64,000 bases of DNA. It comes from Clostridia bacterium. GTDB taxonomy: Bacteria; Bacillota; Clostridia; Oscillospirales; UBA644. Below are positions 40,117-50,700 of this stretch, in pieces. The position numbers were made by a program, and so were the translations under genes. The notes beneath the pieces were generated by a model. It was not told where the DNA came from, searched no databases, and saw only the letters and a program-made list of their open reading frames with translations. How positions within the stretch are numbered: position 1 is the first letter of the stretch; every line of letters begins with the position of its first letter. The stretch is taken from NCBI GenBank assembly GCA_017427285.1, contig JAFRTE010000035.1, positions 1 through 64,000 on the forward strand, in the 5' to 3' direction.

Positions 40117-43100
40117 CTATTCTTCGTTTTCAGCGGCCTCAGATATATCGATGGTAAGTATTTTCGATATGCCTTTTTCTCGCATGGTTACTCCGTAAAG
40201 TCTGTCCGCAGCTTCCATGGAGCCCCGTCTGTGGGTTATGAGCAGAAACTGAGTTGTATCGGAAAATCCGCGAAGATACTGAGCGTATCTCGTTACGTTA
40301 ACGTCGTCAAGAGCGGATTCTATCTCGTCAAGCAGACAGAAAGGCGACGGACGCACCTTCATAAGCGCGAAATAAAGCGCGATTGCGGTAAGCGACTGTT
40401 CTCCGCCCGAAAGCGACGACAGATGCTTTATTACTTTTCCGGGAGGCGCAACGTATATCTCAACGCCCGATTCGAGCGGATCGTCGGGGTCCGTAAGCGT
40501 AAGCTTTGCGTTTCCTCCGCCGAAAAGCTCTCTGAAAACCTGTAAAAACGCTTCGTTTATCTTTTTGAACTGCGTTTCGAAAATACCCGTCATTTCCTTC
40601 ACAAGCTGCTCGATTATCTTTTCAAGCTGCTCTTTTGAAGAAATAAGATCGTTTGTCTGCTCTTCGAGAGAATCGTGGCGCTGTTTGACCTGCGCAAACT
40701 CTTCTATTGCTTCAACGTTTACGCTGCCAAGCGCCTTGATCTGGCTTTTAAGCTCGGATACGCGCTTTCTTGATGAATCGGCATCTTCGAAAACGTTGTT
40801 TTTCGCAAACTCTTCCGCGTCGGACATCGTCATTTCGTATTCGTCCCAGACTTTTGAGGAAACAGAGTCGATTTCCGTTTTTAAGGACGTCTTTTTGATC
40901 GTTATCCTTTCCGATTCTCTGCCCAGACGGTCTTTATTAGCAAAATACTTCTTTTCTTCTTCGAAAAGCGAGTTCTTTTCCGCCTCGATTGCCGTCCTTC
41001 TTTCGTTTTTCGCAGTAATCGCCTTTACTTTTTCTTCCGAAGTATAGCGGACGGCGGCAAGCTCCTCGGTTTTTTCAAGAGCGTTTTTACGCAAGCAATC
41101 TATGTTTGAATTGATCGTTTCGATCTCGTCTTTCAGCTTTGCGGTAAGCTCTTCGCCTTCTTTTCTGCGGTCTTCGAGACGCTGCGTGATATTGGCGATA
41201 TTTTCTATATCCTTGAGTTTTTCAAGCTTCTGCATGTCTTTTTCGTGAAGACGTGCGGAAATCTCTTCCTGTATCTTTGCCAACGCCTCATGCTTTTCGT
41301 TTAAAGCGGTGATCTCTTTTTGCTTTTCGGCTATCGCCGCAAGCTTTTCTTTAAGAGCGGACTTTGTTTCTTCAAGCTCCGCAAGAGTTTTTGCCTTTTC
41401 TTCCGTATTTGCTTCTACGGTGCTTTCGAGGGCCTTTATCTGTTCTGATACATTGAAAATATACTGCTCGCTATGCTCCGTTTCGGCTTTGACCTTTATA
41501 TGTTCGTCGCTTACCGCCTGATTTTCGGCGATAAGTCCGTCAAGAGCCGCCTGCGCGGATGCGAGTTCGGCGGTAACGGCTTTAAGGCGGGTCTCTTTTT
41601 CGCGGAGCTTTTCGGTAAGCGTTTCTATTTCACTTTCAAGTTTCTTTATCTCGTTTGCTCTGCTTAAAATACCCGTGTTTTTGCCTACCGAACCGCCCGT
41701 GAGCGAACCGCCGGGGTTTACAACCTGTCCATCAAGCGTAACGGCCTTGAAAGAATATCTGTTTGCCCTTGCGATATCTGTTGCGTCGTCGATTGTATCT
41801 ACTATTACGGTCCTGCCGAGAAGCTGTTCTATAACACCTCTGTATTTTTCGTCGTATCTGATAAGATCGGAAGCAATCCCGCGGTAGCCGCGCGCGCCGC
41901 GAAGGTGCGTTTCGTCAAGCTTTCTGCCCGAAACGGTTGAAACGGGAAGAAAAGTAGCTCTGCCCAGGTTTTTTGATTTCAGAAAATATATGCAGTCTTT
42001 TGCAGTGCGTTCATCTTCCGTTATTATATTCTGAATTGCGGCGCCGAGCGCGATCTCCGTTGCCGTTGCGTATTCGGGGTCAACTTTTATTACCGATGCG
42101 ACCGTGCCGTGGACACCCGTAAGAACCCCGCGCGCCGCCTCGTTCATAACGCTTTTTACGCTTCCCGCAAAGCCCTCGTAATGCTTTTCCATATCTTCAA
42201 ACATCGTTTTACGGCTCTTTTTTTCGGAAATGCTGAATTTAAGCGTATTGTATTCGCTGTTTGCGGTTTCAAGCTTTTTCCGCGCGCCTGAAACCTTAAT
42301 TGAATATCCGTTGAAAATGTTTTTGTTGTCCGCGAGCTTCTGCTCAAGTTCGGCAAGCAGCTGTCTGCCCGATTCTCTGCCTTTATTGAGCGAATCGAGC
42401 CGCTCTTTTGCGTCTTCAAGCTCTTTTTTGACATTTTCTGTCGACTCGTCGAGCACGGCCGTTTTTTCTGTGCAGCGTCCTTCCGTAACGCGAAGAAGAG
42501 TTATCTCGGAAGAAAGAGCGTCGTATTCGCCCGTCAGCCTGTCGGAGTTTTCGGCGTAGTTGCGGTCGTCTCCGAGCTTTTCGTCTTTTTCCGCGTTTAT
42601 CTTTTCTGTTTCTTTGTCAATTTCGTATATCTCTTTTTTCAGCTCCTCGATTTTTTCCGACTGCGCCTCTATCTCCTTCAGTATTTCTGCGTCGGAACGG
42701 CTGCCCGAAAGAATTTCGGAATTAATCCTTTCGATATCTTTCTGCGCATGCTCGACATCGTTGTTTATAATAAGGATCTCGGAGTTTTTCTGCTGTAAAA
42801 GCTCGTCAAACTGCTTGCTTTCCGTGCGCATCTGTTCTATTTTTGCGGTAAGCATCGCAATATCGTCGGCAAGCTGCTCCATTTTATGCTCGCATCTTAA
42901 AATTTCCGCGTCGTTTTTCTCGGTCGATTCAATAAGCGCGGCTTCTGTTTTTTCGATCTCTTCAAGCTCTTTTGTGAAACGGTCGAGATCGGAAATCCAC
43001 AGCGATATTTCAAGCTTTTTCTTTTCGTCAAAAAGCTCGATATACCGTCTCGCTTTTTTTGCCTGCTGCTCAAGCGGCCCCAATCTGTCTGCAAGCTCTG

Positions 43101-43686
43101 TGATTATATCTGAAAGGCGGACTATATTGTCCTGCGTAGCGATAAGCTTGCGCTCGCTTTCCTCTTTTTTGAATCTGTATTTCGCTATTCCCGCGGCTTC
43201 TTCAAAAACAGTCCTTCTGTCTGCGCTTTTTGCGGAAATTATTTCTGTGACCGAGCCCTGTCCGATAATGGAATAGCCCGTCTTTCCAAGTCCGGTATCG
43301 CGGAAAAGATCGTGAATGTCTTTTAAACGGACGTTTTGCTTGTTTATGAAATATTCGCTTTCGCCCGAACGGTAGTATCTTCTTGAAATAACTACTTCGG
43401 AATACGTTTCGGGTAAAGTGCCGTCGCTGTTATCGAGAGTAAGCGATACTTCGGCAAACCCGAGCGGACGGCGAGACTGCGTGCCGTCAAAAATAACGTC
43501 TTCCATTTTAACGCCGCGAAGCGAACGCGAAGAGGTTTCGCCCATTACCCAGCGTATCGCGTCGGCTATATTGCTTTTTCCGCTTCCGTTCGGACCGACT
43601 ATCGCCGTTATGCCCGAACTGAAATTGATGAGCGTTTTATCGGGAAATGATTTGAATCCCGTAAGCTCAAGGCTTTTTAACTGCAT
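40117..43686 (-). CDS. smc: chromosome segregation protein SMC
   Basis: The 1189-residue protein is of normal SMC length. It has the N-terminal P-loop GPNGSGKSNIADAIRWV, long coiled coils (about 170-500 and 680-1020), and a hinge (about 505-670) with GGSLTGGSVG. The C-terminal head has the signature LSGGEQSLTAIAL and Walker B FCLLDEIESALDD. It condenses and segregates DNA with ScpAB, which are not in the window. ATG 43686 follows CAGGAG; the longer frame starts upstream of the -10. It is the first gene of the five-gene operon. Confidence 0.97.
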   Translation of the reverse strand: MQLKSLELTGFKSFPDKTLINFSSGITAIVGPNGSGKSNIADAIRWVMGETSSRSLRGVKMEDVIFDGTQSRRPLGFAEVSLTLDNSDGTLPETYSEVVISRRYYRSGESEYFINKQNVRLKDIHDLFRDTGLGKTGYSIIGQGSVTEIISAKSADRRTVFEEAAGIAKYRFKKEESERKLIATQDNIVRLSDIITELADRLGPLEQQAKKARRYIELFDEKKKLEISLWISDLDRFTKELEEIEKTEAALIESTEKNDAEILRCEHKMEQLADDIAMLTAKIEQMRTESKQFDELLQQKNSEILIINNDVEHAQKDIERINSEILSGSRSDAEILKEIEAQSEKIEELKKEIYEIDKETEKINAEKDEKLGDDRNYAENSDRLTGEYDALSSEITLLRVTEGRCTEKTAVLDESTENVKKELEDAKERLDSLNKGRESGRQLLAELEQKLADNKNIFNGYSIKVSGARKKLETANSEYNTLKFSISEKKSRKTMFEDMEKHYEGFAGSVKSVMNEAARGVLTGVHGTVASVIKVDPEYATATEIALGAAIQNIITEDERTAKDCIYFLKSKNLGRATFLPVSTVSGRKLDETHLRGARGYRGIASDLIRYDEKYRGVIEQLLGRTVIVDTIDDATDIARANRYSFKAVTLDGQVVNPGGSLTGGSVGKNTGILSRANEIKKLESEIETLTEKLREKETRLKAVTAELASAQAALDGLIAENQAVSDEHIKVKAETEHSEQYIFNVSEQIKALESTVEANTEEKAKTLAELEETKSALKEKLAAIAEKQKEITALNEKHEALAKIQEEISARLHEKDMQKLEKLKDIENIANITQRLEDRRKEGEELTAKLKDEIETINSNIDCLRKNALEKTEELAAVRYTSEEKVKAITAKNERRTAIEAEKNSLFEEEKKYFANKDRLGRESERITIKKTSLKTEIDSVSSKVWDEYEMTMSDAEEFAKNNVFEDADSSRKRVSELKSQIKALGSVNVEAIEEFAQVKQRHDSLEEQTNDLISSKEQLEKIIEQLVKEMTGIFETQFKKINEAFLQVFRELFGGGNAKLTLTDPDDPLESGVEIYVAPPGKVIKHLSSLSGGEQSLTAIALYFALMKVRPSPFCLLDEIESALDDVNVTRYAQYLRGFSDTTQFLLITHRRGSMEAADRLYGVTMREKGISKILTIDISEAAENEE

Positions 43687-43721
43687 ATTCTCTCCTGTTG
43701 AAATGCCATATTTTATCAGTA

Positions 43722-43750
43722 TAATTATAGCACATTTTAATAAAAATTTC
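43722..43750 (-). promoter_or_regulatory. promoter of the smc operon
   Basis: On the minus strand, TTGAAA (43750-43745), a 17-nt spacer ending TGTGC and TATAAT (43727-43722). No other promoter is evident downstream as far as 34345. Confidence 0.85.
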
Positions 43751-43886
43751 AACCTTTTAATGATAAAATTACCGTGAAATTTATACTTTACTCAAATATT
43801 TCGGCTTATTGCGGAACATTTTTACTCTCTTTCCGTCTAAAAAGACAAATGCAGGAGATTATTCGTGATTTACGGAGGCGCATACA

Positions 43887-46034
43887 ATGAAAAACAGTTT
43901 TAAATTTACAGCGGTATTACTCATTATATCTGTCCTGTTGGGCATATTGTCCGCAGGATGTTCCGCCGAGCCGAACAGGCCCTTTACGGTAAAAGACCAT
44001 GCGGCGTCGCAGAGTATCGAAACCATTGAAAATACGGAGATTACCGAAAACACGGAAACAAACGAAAATACCGGATCTTCTAAAAACGCTGAAAACACCG
44101 AAACGGCGGAAAACACAGAGAATACGGAAACATCGGAAAATACCGAGACAACGGAGAGCGCCGAAAATACCGGCGAGACGGAAAACGGCGGGAAAGAAAA
44201 TCAGAATCCTTCGGTTTCCACACTCGAAAAAAAGGATCTCGATACTTTTGAAAGCGAGCAGGAGCTGCTTGACTTTATAAACGAATACTACACAAGCTAC
44301 CCTATATATTATGAAGCTGAATACGCCGCCGGCGATATGGTGGTTGAGGAAGCCACAGCCGAAACCGCACCCACGGCAGCCGCTTCATCGTATAACGGAA
44401 TGCAGTCCGACGGTGAGAAGGCCGAAGAGAGAGAAGTATCTTCAACAAACCTTGTTGATGAAAACGTTGACGAAGGCGATTACGTTAAAACAGACGGCGA
44501 TTATATCTATATTATCCGCGATAACGAGCTTATCACGGTATCCGCAAAAGGAAAGGATACGGAAGTTCTTTCATATTACAAACTCTTTGCTCAGGGCGAG
44601 GGCTCCGTTGCCGAAATGTATATAAAAGACGGCAGGGCGATCGTAATTGCCGAAGTAACTTACTACGAAAAGCCGGATTTTATCTCCGATACGTCTTTCG
44701 GCAAGCCCGTTGAGGACGTTGAAGGCGATGAAATGACCGACAGCTATTACTACGGCTATTACGGATACGATCCTTACAAATCGTATGTGGCGGTTTATAC
44801 AATAGATATTTCGGACCGCGAAAAGCCGAAAGAGGAATCTCTCGTACTTGCGGAAGGTTATCTTCTGTCCTCGCGCGAAACGAACGGAAAAATCTATCTC
44901 GTTGCAAATAAATCGTTCGGTTATTACTACAGAGGCGATCCCGTTACAGCGGCGGACGTCCTGCCCGAGGTATACGATACGGAAAACGGTTTTCGCACGG
45001 TCGATGCGACAAGCGTTGTCCGTCCGATTTTCGAAAACGTATATCCGAACGTTATGACGCTTTGCGTTATAGATTATCTTAACGGCGGAAAAACCGAAAC
45101 GGTCACTGTCCTCGGCTCCGGCTCGGATATTTACATGACCGCAGACAGTCTTTACATATTCAGCGTAATGAGCGACAGCACCTGCGTTGCAAAATACTGC
45201 GTAAGCGATACGCTTTCATACGTTGCGTCGGTTAAAGTACCCGGATATACGGCAACGGATTTTTCCTACAATGAATATAACGGCAAATTCAGGATCGCCA
45301 CCACAACTTATTCATATAACGACTCCAAAACGTGGAACGGCACCGAAAACAACATTTACGTTTTTAACGAAAAACTCGAAAAAATAGGCGAACTTACAGG
45401 CCTTGCCCCGCTTGAACGCATTTACTCAGTCCGTTTTTCGGGCGACGTTGCGTATCTCGTAACTTTCAGACAGGTTGACCCGCTTTTCGTTATCGACATG
45501 AGCGAAAACGATCCCAAAGTAATGGGCGAGCTGAAAGTCCCCGGTTTTTCAACGTATCTTCATCCCGTCGGAGAAGGTCTGTTGCTCGGTATAGGCAAGG
45601 AGACGAAAGACAACGAATGGACCGACTATAACGGCAACAAATATACGTCCACCTATACGGACGGCGTAAAAATATCGCTTTTCGACGTATCAGATCCGTT
45701 TGATCCGCAAGAAAAAGACGTTAAAAACTATATCGGCGGAGAATATGCAAGTACGGAAGCGTGGGACAATCACAGAGCTTTTGTTTATTCCAACGCAAAA
45801 AATACAGGTTACTTTGCAATACAGTCAAACGACGGCAACGGATTCGTATGCGTGACCGTGGAAAACGGCAAGCTTATCTGCAAAACCGTATATCCGTCAT
45901 CGCATTTCAGCTATTATTCCGGAAATTCGAGAATATGCTACGTTGACGACGTCCTTTATTTCTATCAGTATAACAGAATAACGGTGTTTGACAGAAATAC
46001 GCTTGAAGAGATCGCTGCAGTTACGGTTAAATAA
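43887..46034 (+). CDS. beta-propeller domain lipoprotein
   Basis: The 715-residue protein has a lipoprotein signal (SAGC, Cys about residue 25). A low-complexity ENTET-rich spacer follows (about 45-105). A large secreted beta-propeller of the PF09826 type comes next, recognisable from TNLVDENVDEGDYVKTDGDY, which is repeated across that family. Ligand and role are unknown; a surface scaffold is likely. GGAGGCG precedes the ATG. A terminator follows 35 bp after the stop. Confidence 0.85.
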   Translation: MKNSFKFTAVLLIISVLLGILSAGCSAEPNRPFTVKDHAASQSIETIENTEITENTETNENTGSSKNAENTETAENTENTETSENTETTESAENTGETENGGKENQNPSVSTLEKKDLDTFESEQELLDFINEYYTSYPIYYEAEYAAGDMVVEEATAETAPTAAASSYNGMQSDGEKAEEREVSSTNLVDENVDEGDYVKTDGDYIYIIRDNELITVSAKGKDTEVLSYYKLFAQGEGSVAEMYIKDGRAIVIAEVTYYEKPDFISDTSFGKPVEDVEGDEMTDSYYYGYYGYDPYKSYVAVYTIDISDREKPKEESLVLAEGYLLSSRETNGKIYLVANKSFGYYYRGDPVTAADVLPEVYDTENGFRTVDATSVVRPIFENVYPNVMTLCVIDYLNGGKTETVTVLGSGSDIYMTADSLYIFSVMSDSTCVAKYCVSDTLSYVASVKVPGYTATDFSYNEYNGKFRIATTTYSYNDSKTWNGTENNIYVFNEKLEKIGELTGLAPLERIYSVRFSGDVAYLVTFRQVDPLFVIDMSENDPKVMGELKVPGFSTYLHPVGEGLLLGIGKETKDNEWTDYNGNKYTSTYTDGVKISLFDVSDPFDPQEKDVKNYIGGEYASTEAWDNHRAFVYSNAKNTGYFAIQSNDGNGFVCVTVENGKLICKTVYPSSHFSYYSGNSRICYVDDVLYFYQYNRITVFDRNTLEEIAAVTVK
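44025..44190 (+). repeat. coding repeat (ENTET spacer)
   Basis: Imperfect GAAAATACGGAA-type units encode an Asn/Thr/Glu spacer behind the lipid anchor. A related ENTEN stretch occurs in the sortase at 20065, so the genome reuses this spacer type. Confidence 0.75.
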
Positions 46035-46068
46035 ACAGAAGACCCGAAAATCGGAAATTTACAGAAAC

Positions 46069-46113
46069 ATCCCGTTTTGTCGGTTGACAAAACGGGATTT
46101 TGTATGATATAAT
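46069..46113 (+). promoter_or_regulatory. terminator hairpin overlapping a promoter
   Basis: ATCCCGTTTTGTC (46069-46081) and GACAAAACGGGAT (46086-46098) form a perfect 13-bp stem with a 4-nt loop and a TTTTGT tail, terminating the propeller gene. The right arm also contains TTGACA (46084-46089), placed 18 bp before TATAAT (46108-46113), which drives the next gene. Confidence 0.8.
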
Positions 46114-46145
46114 ATATCAGAATAATTTTTTATTTACGATATATT

Positions 46146-47468
46146 ATGAAAAAAACCGTTGCAGTAATCCTTCTTGCCGTTTTTTTTCTGTCGCTGATGC
46201 CTGTCTGCGCTTTCGGTGATGAAACGGAAACGGATCCCGAAAAAGAGATATTTGACATTGCCTCTCCGTTCGCCGCAATTGTAAATGCGGACACGGGGAC
46301 GGAGCTTTTTGCGAAAAATGCCGACACCCCTGTTTTCTGCGCTTTTTTACCGAGGATAATGACCTGCATTATGCTTGTTGAAAGCGGGCTCGATCTTTCA
46401 ACGGAGATACTTATAACAAAAGAAATGATGGCGGTATCTCACGATAAAAGCTCGGCAAACCTCGTTTCGGGGGACAGAATTTCGCTTTACGACCTTTTGA
46501 AATGCATACTCGTGGCAAATTCGCAGGAAGCGTGCATAGCGGCGGCTGTAACACTTGCGGGCAGCGTTCCCGATTTCATAGTAAATATGAACCTGCGGGC
46601 GCGCGAACTTGGGGCGGAAAGCACCGCTTTTACAAACGTAACGGGGCAGTATTCCTCTTTAACAAAACAGACGACCACGGCGCACGACATCGTTAAAATC
46701 TGTATTCACGCCCTTACGCTTGATTATATCGAAGATCTTTCCAATTACAGATATATCGATATTACCGTAAACAAGTCTCAGAAAAGCATATATACCCATA
46801 ATTCGCTTGTGGACCGCAACAGCTCTTATTACAACAAAAAGGCGTCTGGCCTTGCAATATCGGGAAACAACACGACCGGCTATGCGCTCGTTTCTATTGC
46901 CGTTGATAAATCCATGCGTATCGTCTGCTTTGCGCTCAACTACGACAGTGCGTCTCAGCTTTATGCGGATATGACGGATATGATCAACTTTTCGCTTACG
47001 GAATACGCATACAGAACGCTTATTCAGAAAAACGCCCCCGTCGTTGAAATTCCCGTCGTATTCGGAAAAGAGCGCGATACCGTAACGCTTGTTTCATCGT
47101 CAACGATAAGCGCGTCGCTACCGTCGTCAGTGCCCGACAGCGATATAGTTGTTGAAAAAAACATCCCTGATAAAGTCGATGCCCCGATTGCTAAAGGGAC
47201 CGTACTCGGCACGGTAACGTATTCTTATGAAGGACGGATATACGGAACCGCCGATCTGATAGCGCAAAGCGATATTTCGCTTGACGTAATAGAATCGTAT
47301 TCATCCGCTATAAATTCATTTTTCTCAAATAAATATATCTGGGCGGCAATAATAACCGTAGTTACCGTTGTTATTTTCTACTCGATCGTTTTATATGTAA
47401 AAAACAAGAAGAAAATGCGGCGCAACGAAAGCAGCAAGCGAAACAGAATTACAAAAATGCCGAGATAA
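46146..47468 (+). CDS. S11 (DacA/PBP5-like) carboxypeptidase homologue with lost catalytic motifs
   Basis: The 440-residue protein has a signal peptide (about 1-24), an S11 peptidase-like domain (about 35-280), a beta-rich C-terminal domain and a final membrane helix (about 399-420) with a basic cytoplasmic tail. That is the full layout of a D,D-carboxypeptidase. The active-site motifs are replaced, however: SxxK reads FLPR (67-70), SxN reads ANS (124-126) and KTG reads KASG (232-235). It is probably a non-catalytic muropeptide-binding protein. It has no Shine-Dalgarno; the transcript start is close to the ATG. Confidence 0.82.
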   Translation: MKKTVAVILLAVFFLSLMPVCAFGDETETDPEKEIFDIASPFAAIVNADTGTELFAKNADTPVFCAFLPRIMTCIMLVESGLDLSTEILITKEMMAVSHDKSSANLVSGDRISLYDLLKCILVANSQEACIAAAVTLAGSVPDFIVNMNLRARELGAESTAFTNVTGQYSSLTKQTTTAHDIVKICIHALTLDYIEDLSNYRYIDITVNKSQKSIYTHNSLVDRNSSYYNKKASGLAISGNNTTGYALVSIAVDKSMRIVCFALNYDSASQLYADMTDMINFSLTEYAYRTLIQKNAPVVEIPVVFGKERDTVTLVSSSTISASLPSSVPDSDIVVEKNIPDKVDAPIAKGTVLGTVTYSYEGRIYGTADLIAQSDISLDVIESYSSAINSFFSNKYIWAAIITVVTVVIFYSIVLYVKNKKKMRRNESSKRNRITKMPR

Positions 47469-47797
47469 AACAAAGATTCGGAAAAGGGATTTTAATTTTG
47501 AAACAGTAAACGGCATAGCCGGCAATATGATACAGGTAAAGCTGAAGAATTCGGATTGGCGATTAACATTATTAATGAATAGGGGATCGTTTGATAACTG
47601 AGATTCCTTTGCCATGACTTTGCGTTTTCCGAATTCGTATTTCATATTCCGCTTTTGTGATTAAACGAGTTTAAACAAAAGGAATAGACAGACTGTCAGA
47701 AAAGATATTCTGCGGCAAAGATATTCAAAAAAATACCGGCTGAAAAAAGAAATTCTCTTATTCAGTCGGTATTATTCTGTTTTTATATATTATTCCG
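47469..47797 (+). other. intergenic region without a supported gene
   Basis: About 330 bp lie between convergent genes. A minus-strand open frame starting at 47645 (KYEFGKRKV...) overlaps the S11 gene and has no ribosome site, so I do not call it. Only the terminator at 47732-47773 is clear. Confidence 0.6.
47732..47773 (-). terminator. terminator of the large lipoprotein gene
   Basis: AATACCGGCTGAA and TTCAGTCGGTATT are inverted arms (one G-U) around a 16-nt loop. On the minus strand they are followed by TTTTTTTGAA. Confidence 0.85.
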
Positions 47798-50700
47798 TCA
47801 GCCCTGCTGCCTGAAATATGCCACAATGCCTCTGACTATCGCGTCTGCCGCTTTTTCCATATTTGCCTCGTCGGTAAACCACTCATAGTCGTAAATATTG
47901 CTTAAAAACGCCGTTTCAAAAAGTATGGACGGGAAGTCGGGGAACATTGAAACCTTGTAATAACCGATTTTATATGAGTTTTTCTTCATTCCCGTTGCGT
48001 CCGTAAACTCGTCAAGCATAACTTTTGAGAGCAGTTTAGAGCTTGTATACGAATAATATGTTACCGTGCCGCTTGAATTGAGCGGGTTTGCCGTTTCGCC
48101 GACATAGTTGAAATGTATCGATAAGTTTATATCGGGTTTCCACGCTCTGTATTCTAGAATAAGCGGATCAAGGTCTTTTTCAAGTTCGCGGTGATGCGTG
48201 AGGTAAACCGTAGCGCCGAGTTTTAAAAGCCGTGTTTCAACAAGGCGTGAAAGCTCGTAGTTCCAGTCCGCCTCAGTCCACTTGATCCGTCCCCACGGAC
48301 CGAGGGCTCCGCCGTTGAGACTGTGTCCCGGGTCAAGCGATATTTTTATGCCGTAAAGCGGATAATCGTCGCTGGCGTAAAGCGAAACGGGATTTTTAAA
48401 CGATATGATCAGCGCGTCGTTTTCAAATGAAGTTGTGTATCCGAAGATATACAGCTCTTTTTTATAGCTCAGAGTTATTTTTGCCGTTGTAGAATCAACT
48501 CTCGATACCGTTGCGTCTTTAAACAGCGGGTTTTCGGGAAGCGAAAATCCTGCGGGGAGCGCCGAAAGATTGTAAAGCGTGATATCCGCTTTCGTATCGC
48601 TCATCCATATCGTATTCATTGTTTTTCCGTCGGTAGGAATAACGATATTTGTGTATTTTCCGTCCGCGCTCTGCGAAACGGTTATTTTGCCGATCGCCGA
48701 GTAGGGGATGGATGTGTTTTCAACGCGTTTTATGTTTTCGTTAACGGTATAATATCCGCTGCCGAGAAGCGTATTGCCGTCATATTTCGAAACGACCGTA
48801 TCATAAGCGCCGATCGTGGCGTAAACGTATTCCTCGCCCGTAACTTTAAGGTCCGGCTTTAACTGAGCGGGGGAATCGCCCGTAAACTCAACTACGTAGC
48901 TTTCGGGGGCGTTTATTACCTCGATAACGTTGGTGCCCTTATGGCGGATCGTGTCATATCCGCTTTTTTCTATTACAAATTCCGGACTTCCGAGCACCGC
49001 GTTGCCTTCTATTTCCGGCAAAACGAACGTGCCCGAATACCATGCTCGCTTCAGAGAACCGTCAGTTGAGTCTCTGTCGGTAGTGGAAAGATCAACGGTA
49101 TAATCTCCGATGATTACGTATACGTTCGCTCCCGCGGTCGCGGTGCAGGCAAAAGTTATCTTTTCGCCGGATTTTTCCGCTCTGTCGTATTTCGGGGCGC
49201 ATGTGCCCGAAACAAACCCGAACGAAGACATCGTGGTTATTTCCGAAGACTTGCCCGCGCGTTTTATCAGATAATCTACCGTTTCACCCTTATGCTCGAT
49301 TGTATAGTGGTTTTCTCCTGTTTTCGGAACCTCCACAACGTGTGTGAAATATCCCTTCGGAGAACGCGTAGTAACTTCTTTTCCGTCTATATAAAGGGGA
49401 TAGTTGGGGTCTGAAACGCCGATTATAAACGTTCTGGTAGTTGAATTTTCAACGGACAGTGACGAATACGACAGCACAAGCTTGTCGCTTGCCGCCTCAA
49501 CGCCGGTCTCTCCGTTTTTAAAGTAGGTTTTTGCCGTATCCTGAATTCCGGCAAGGTTTTTGGCGATATCTTTGTAGGAAAACAGAACTGCGCCTGAAAC
49601 GTGAGTTTTCGTTTTTAAATAATTGAGCTGATTCTGTATCTCCGACGGCGATTTGTATGCCGCAACGGAAGAACCCTTGTATGCCGCAATACCTATGTAA
49701 AGCTTGACTTTTGTTGTTGATACGAGGTCGTCCCACCAGTCTGCTATCGGCTTGAACGGCGCCGTTGAATGGTCTATCTCCCAATAGATCTGCGGGCAGA
49801 TATAGTCTATCCACTCGTTTAAGACCCATTTTCTCGTATCCGCATAAACCTGATAGTAAGATTCCGAAGAGCTCTTGATATCGGTGCCGAGACTGTTATT
49901 CATTTTCAGCGCCCATACGCCGCTCGGGCTTACGCCGAAAGCGACATTGGGTTTTGCGTTTTTAACGGCTGCGGCGGTCTGAGAGATAAGCGCGTCGTTA
50001 TTCGATCTTCTCCAGTCCGCAATCGACTGACCTTCTGTTTTGTATTTTTCGTATTCCGCGCTGTCCGCAAATTTGGAAGCGTCTGTATACGGGTAGAAAT
50101 AGTCGTCAAAGTGAATACCGTCGATATTGTAATTGTTTACTATTTCAAGAATTCCGTCTATTATCAGTTTGCGGACTTCCGGAATGCCGGGATTGTAGTA
50201 TGACGCGCCGTCGGTATGCTTTACGACCCATTCGGGGTGTATCCTCGCGGGATTTGATTCCGCAAGAAGCGAAAGGTTATGTCCGCCGCTTCCGCTCTGC
50301 ATTATCCTGTACGGATTTACCCATGCGTGAAGCTCGATTCCCTTTGAGTGGGCCGCGGTGATGAAATATTCGAGACAGTCGAGGGGGAGGGGATCGCCCT
50401 GCTTTTCAACTATGCAGTCTGAAGACGGGAAAATCGACGAAAAGTAAATTGCGTCGCTTTTCGGGCGTACCTGGAGGAATATTGCGTTAAAGCCCCAGTC
50501 GGAAGCGTTGTTTACTATCGTGTCTATCTCCGCGCGCAGCTCTGCGGCGGAGAGTCCCGATTTGGACGGAAAATCTATATTGGAAACAGTAGCTACCCAT
50601 AAACCTTTCAGCCCATCGCTCGCGGCGCCGATGGTTATTTCCGGTATTTCGGGGGTCTCTTGTTCCGCCTGCTTTTCAACGGTTGCGGTGAAAGCGGCAG

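Noticed and set aside
42560..43276. Ser/Phe-rich plus-strand frame opposite smc
   Set aside because: It is a typical reverse-complement shadow of a coiled-coil gene.
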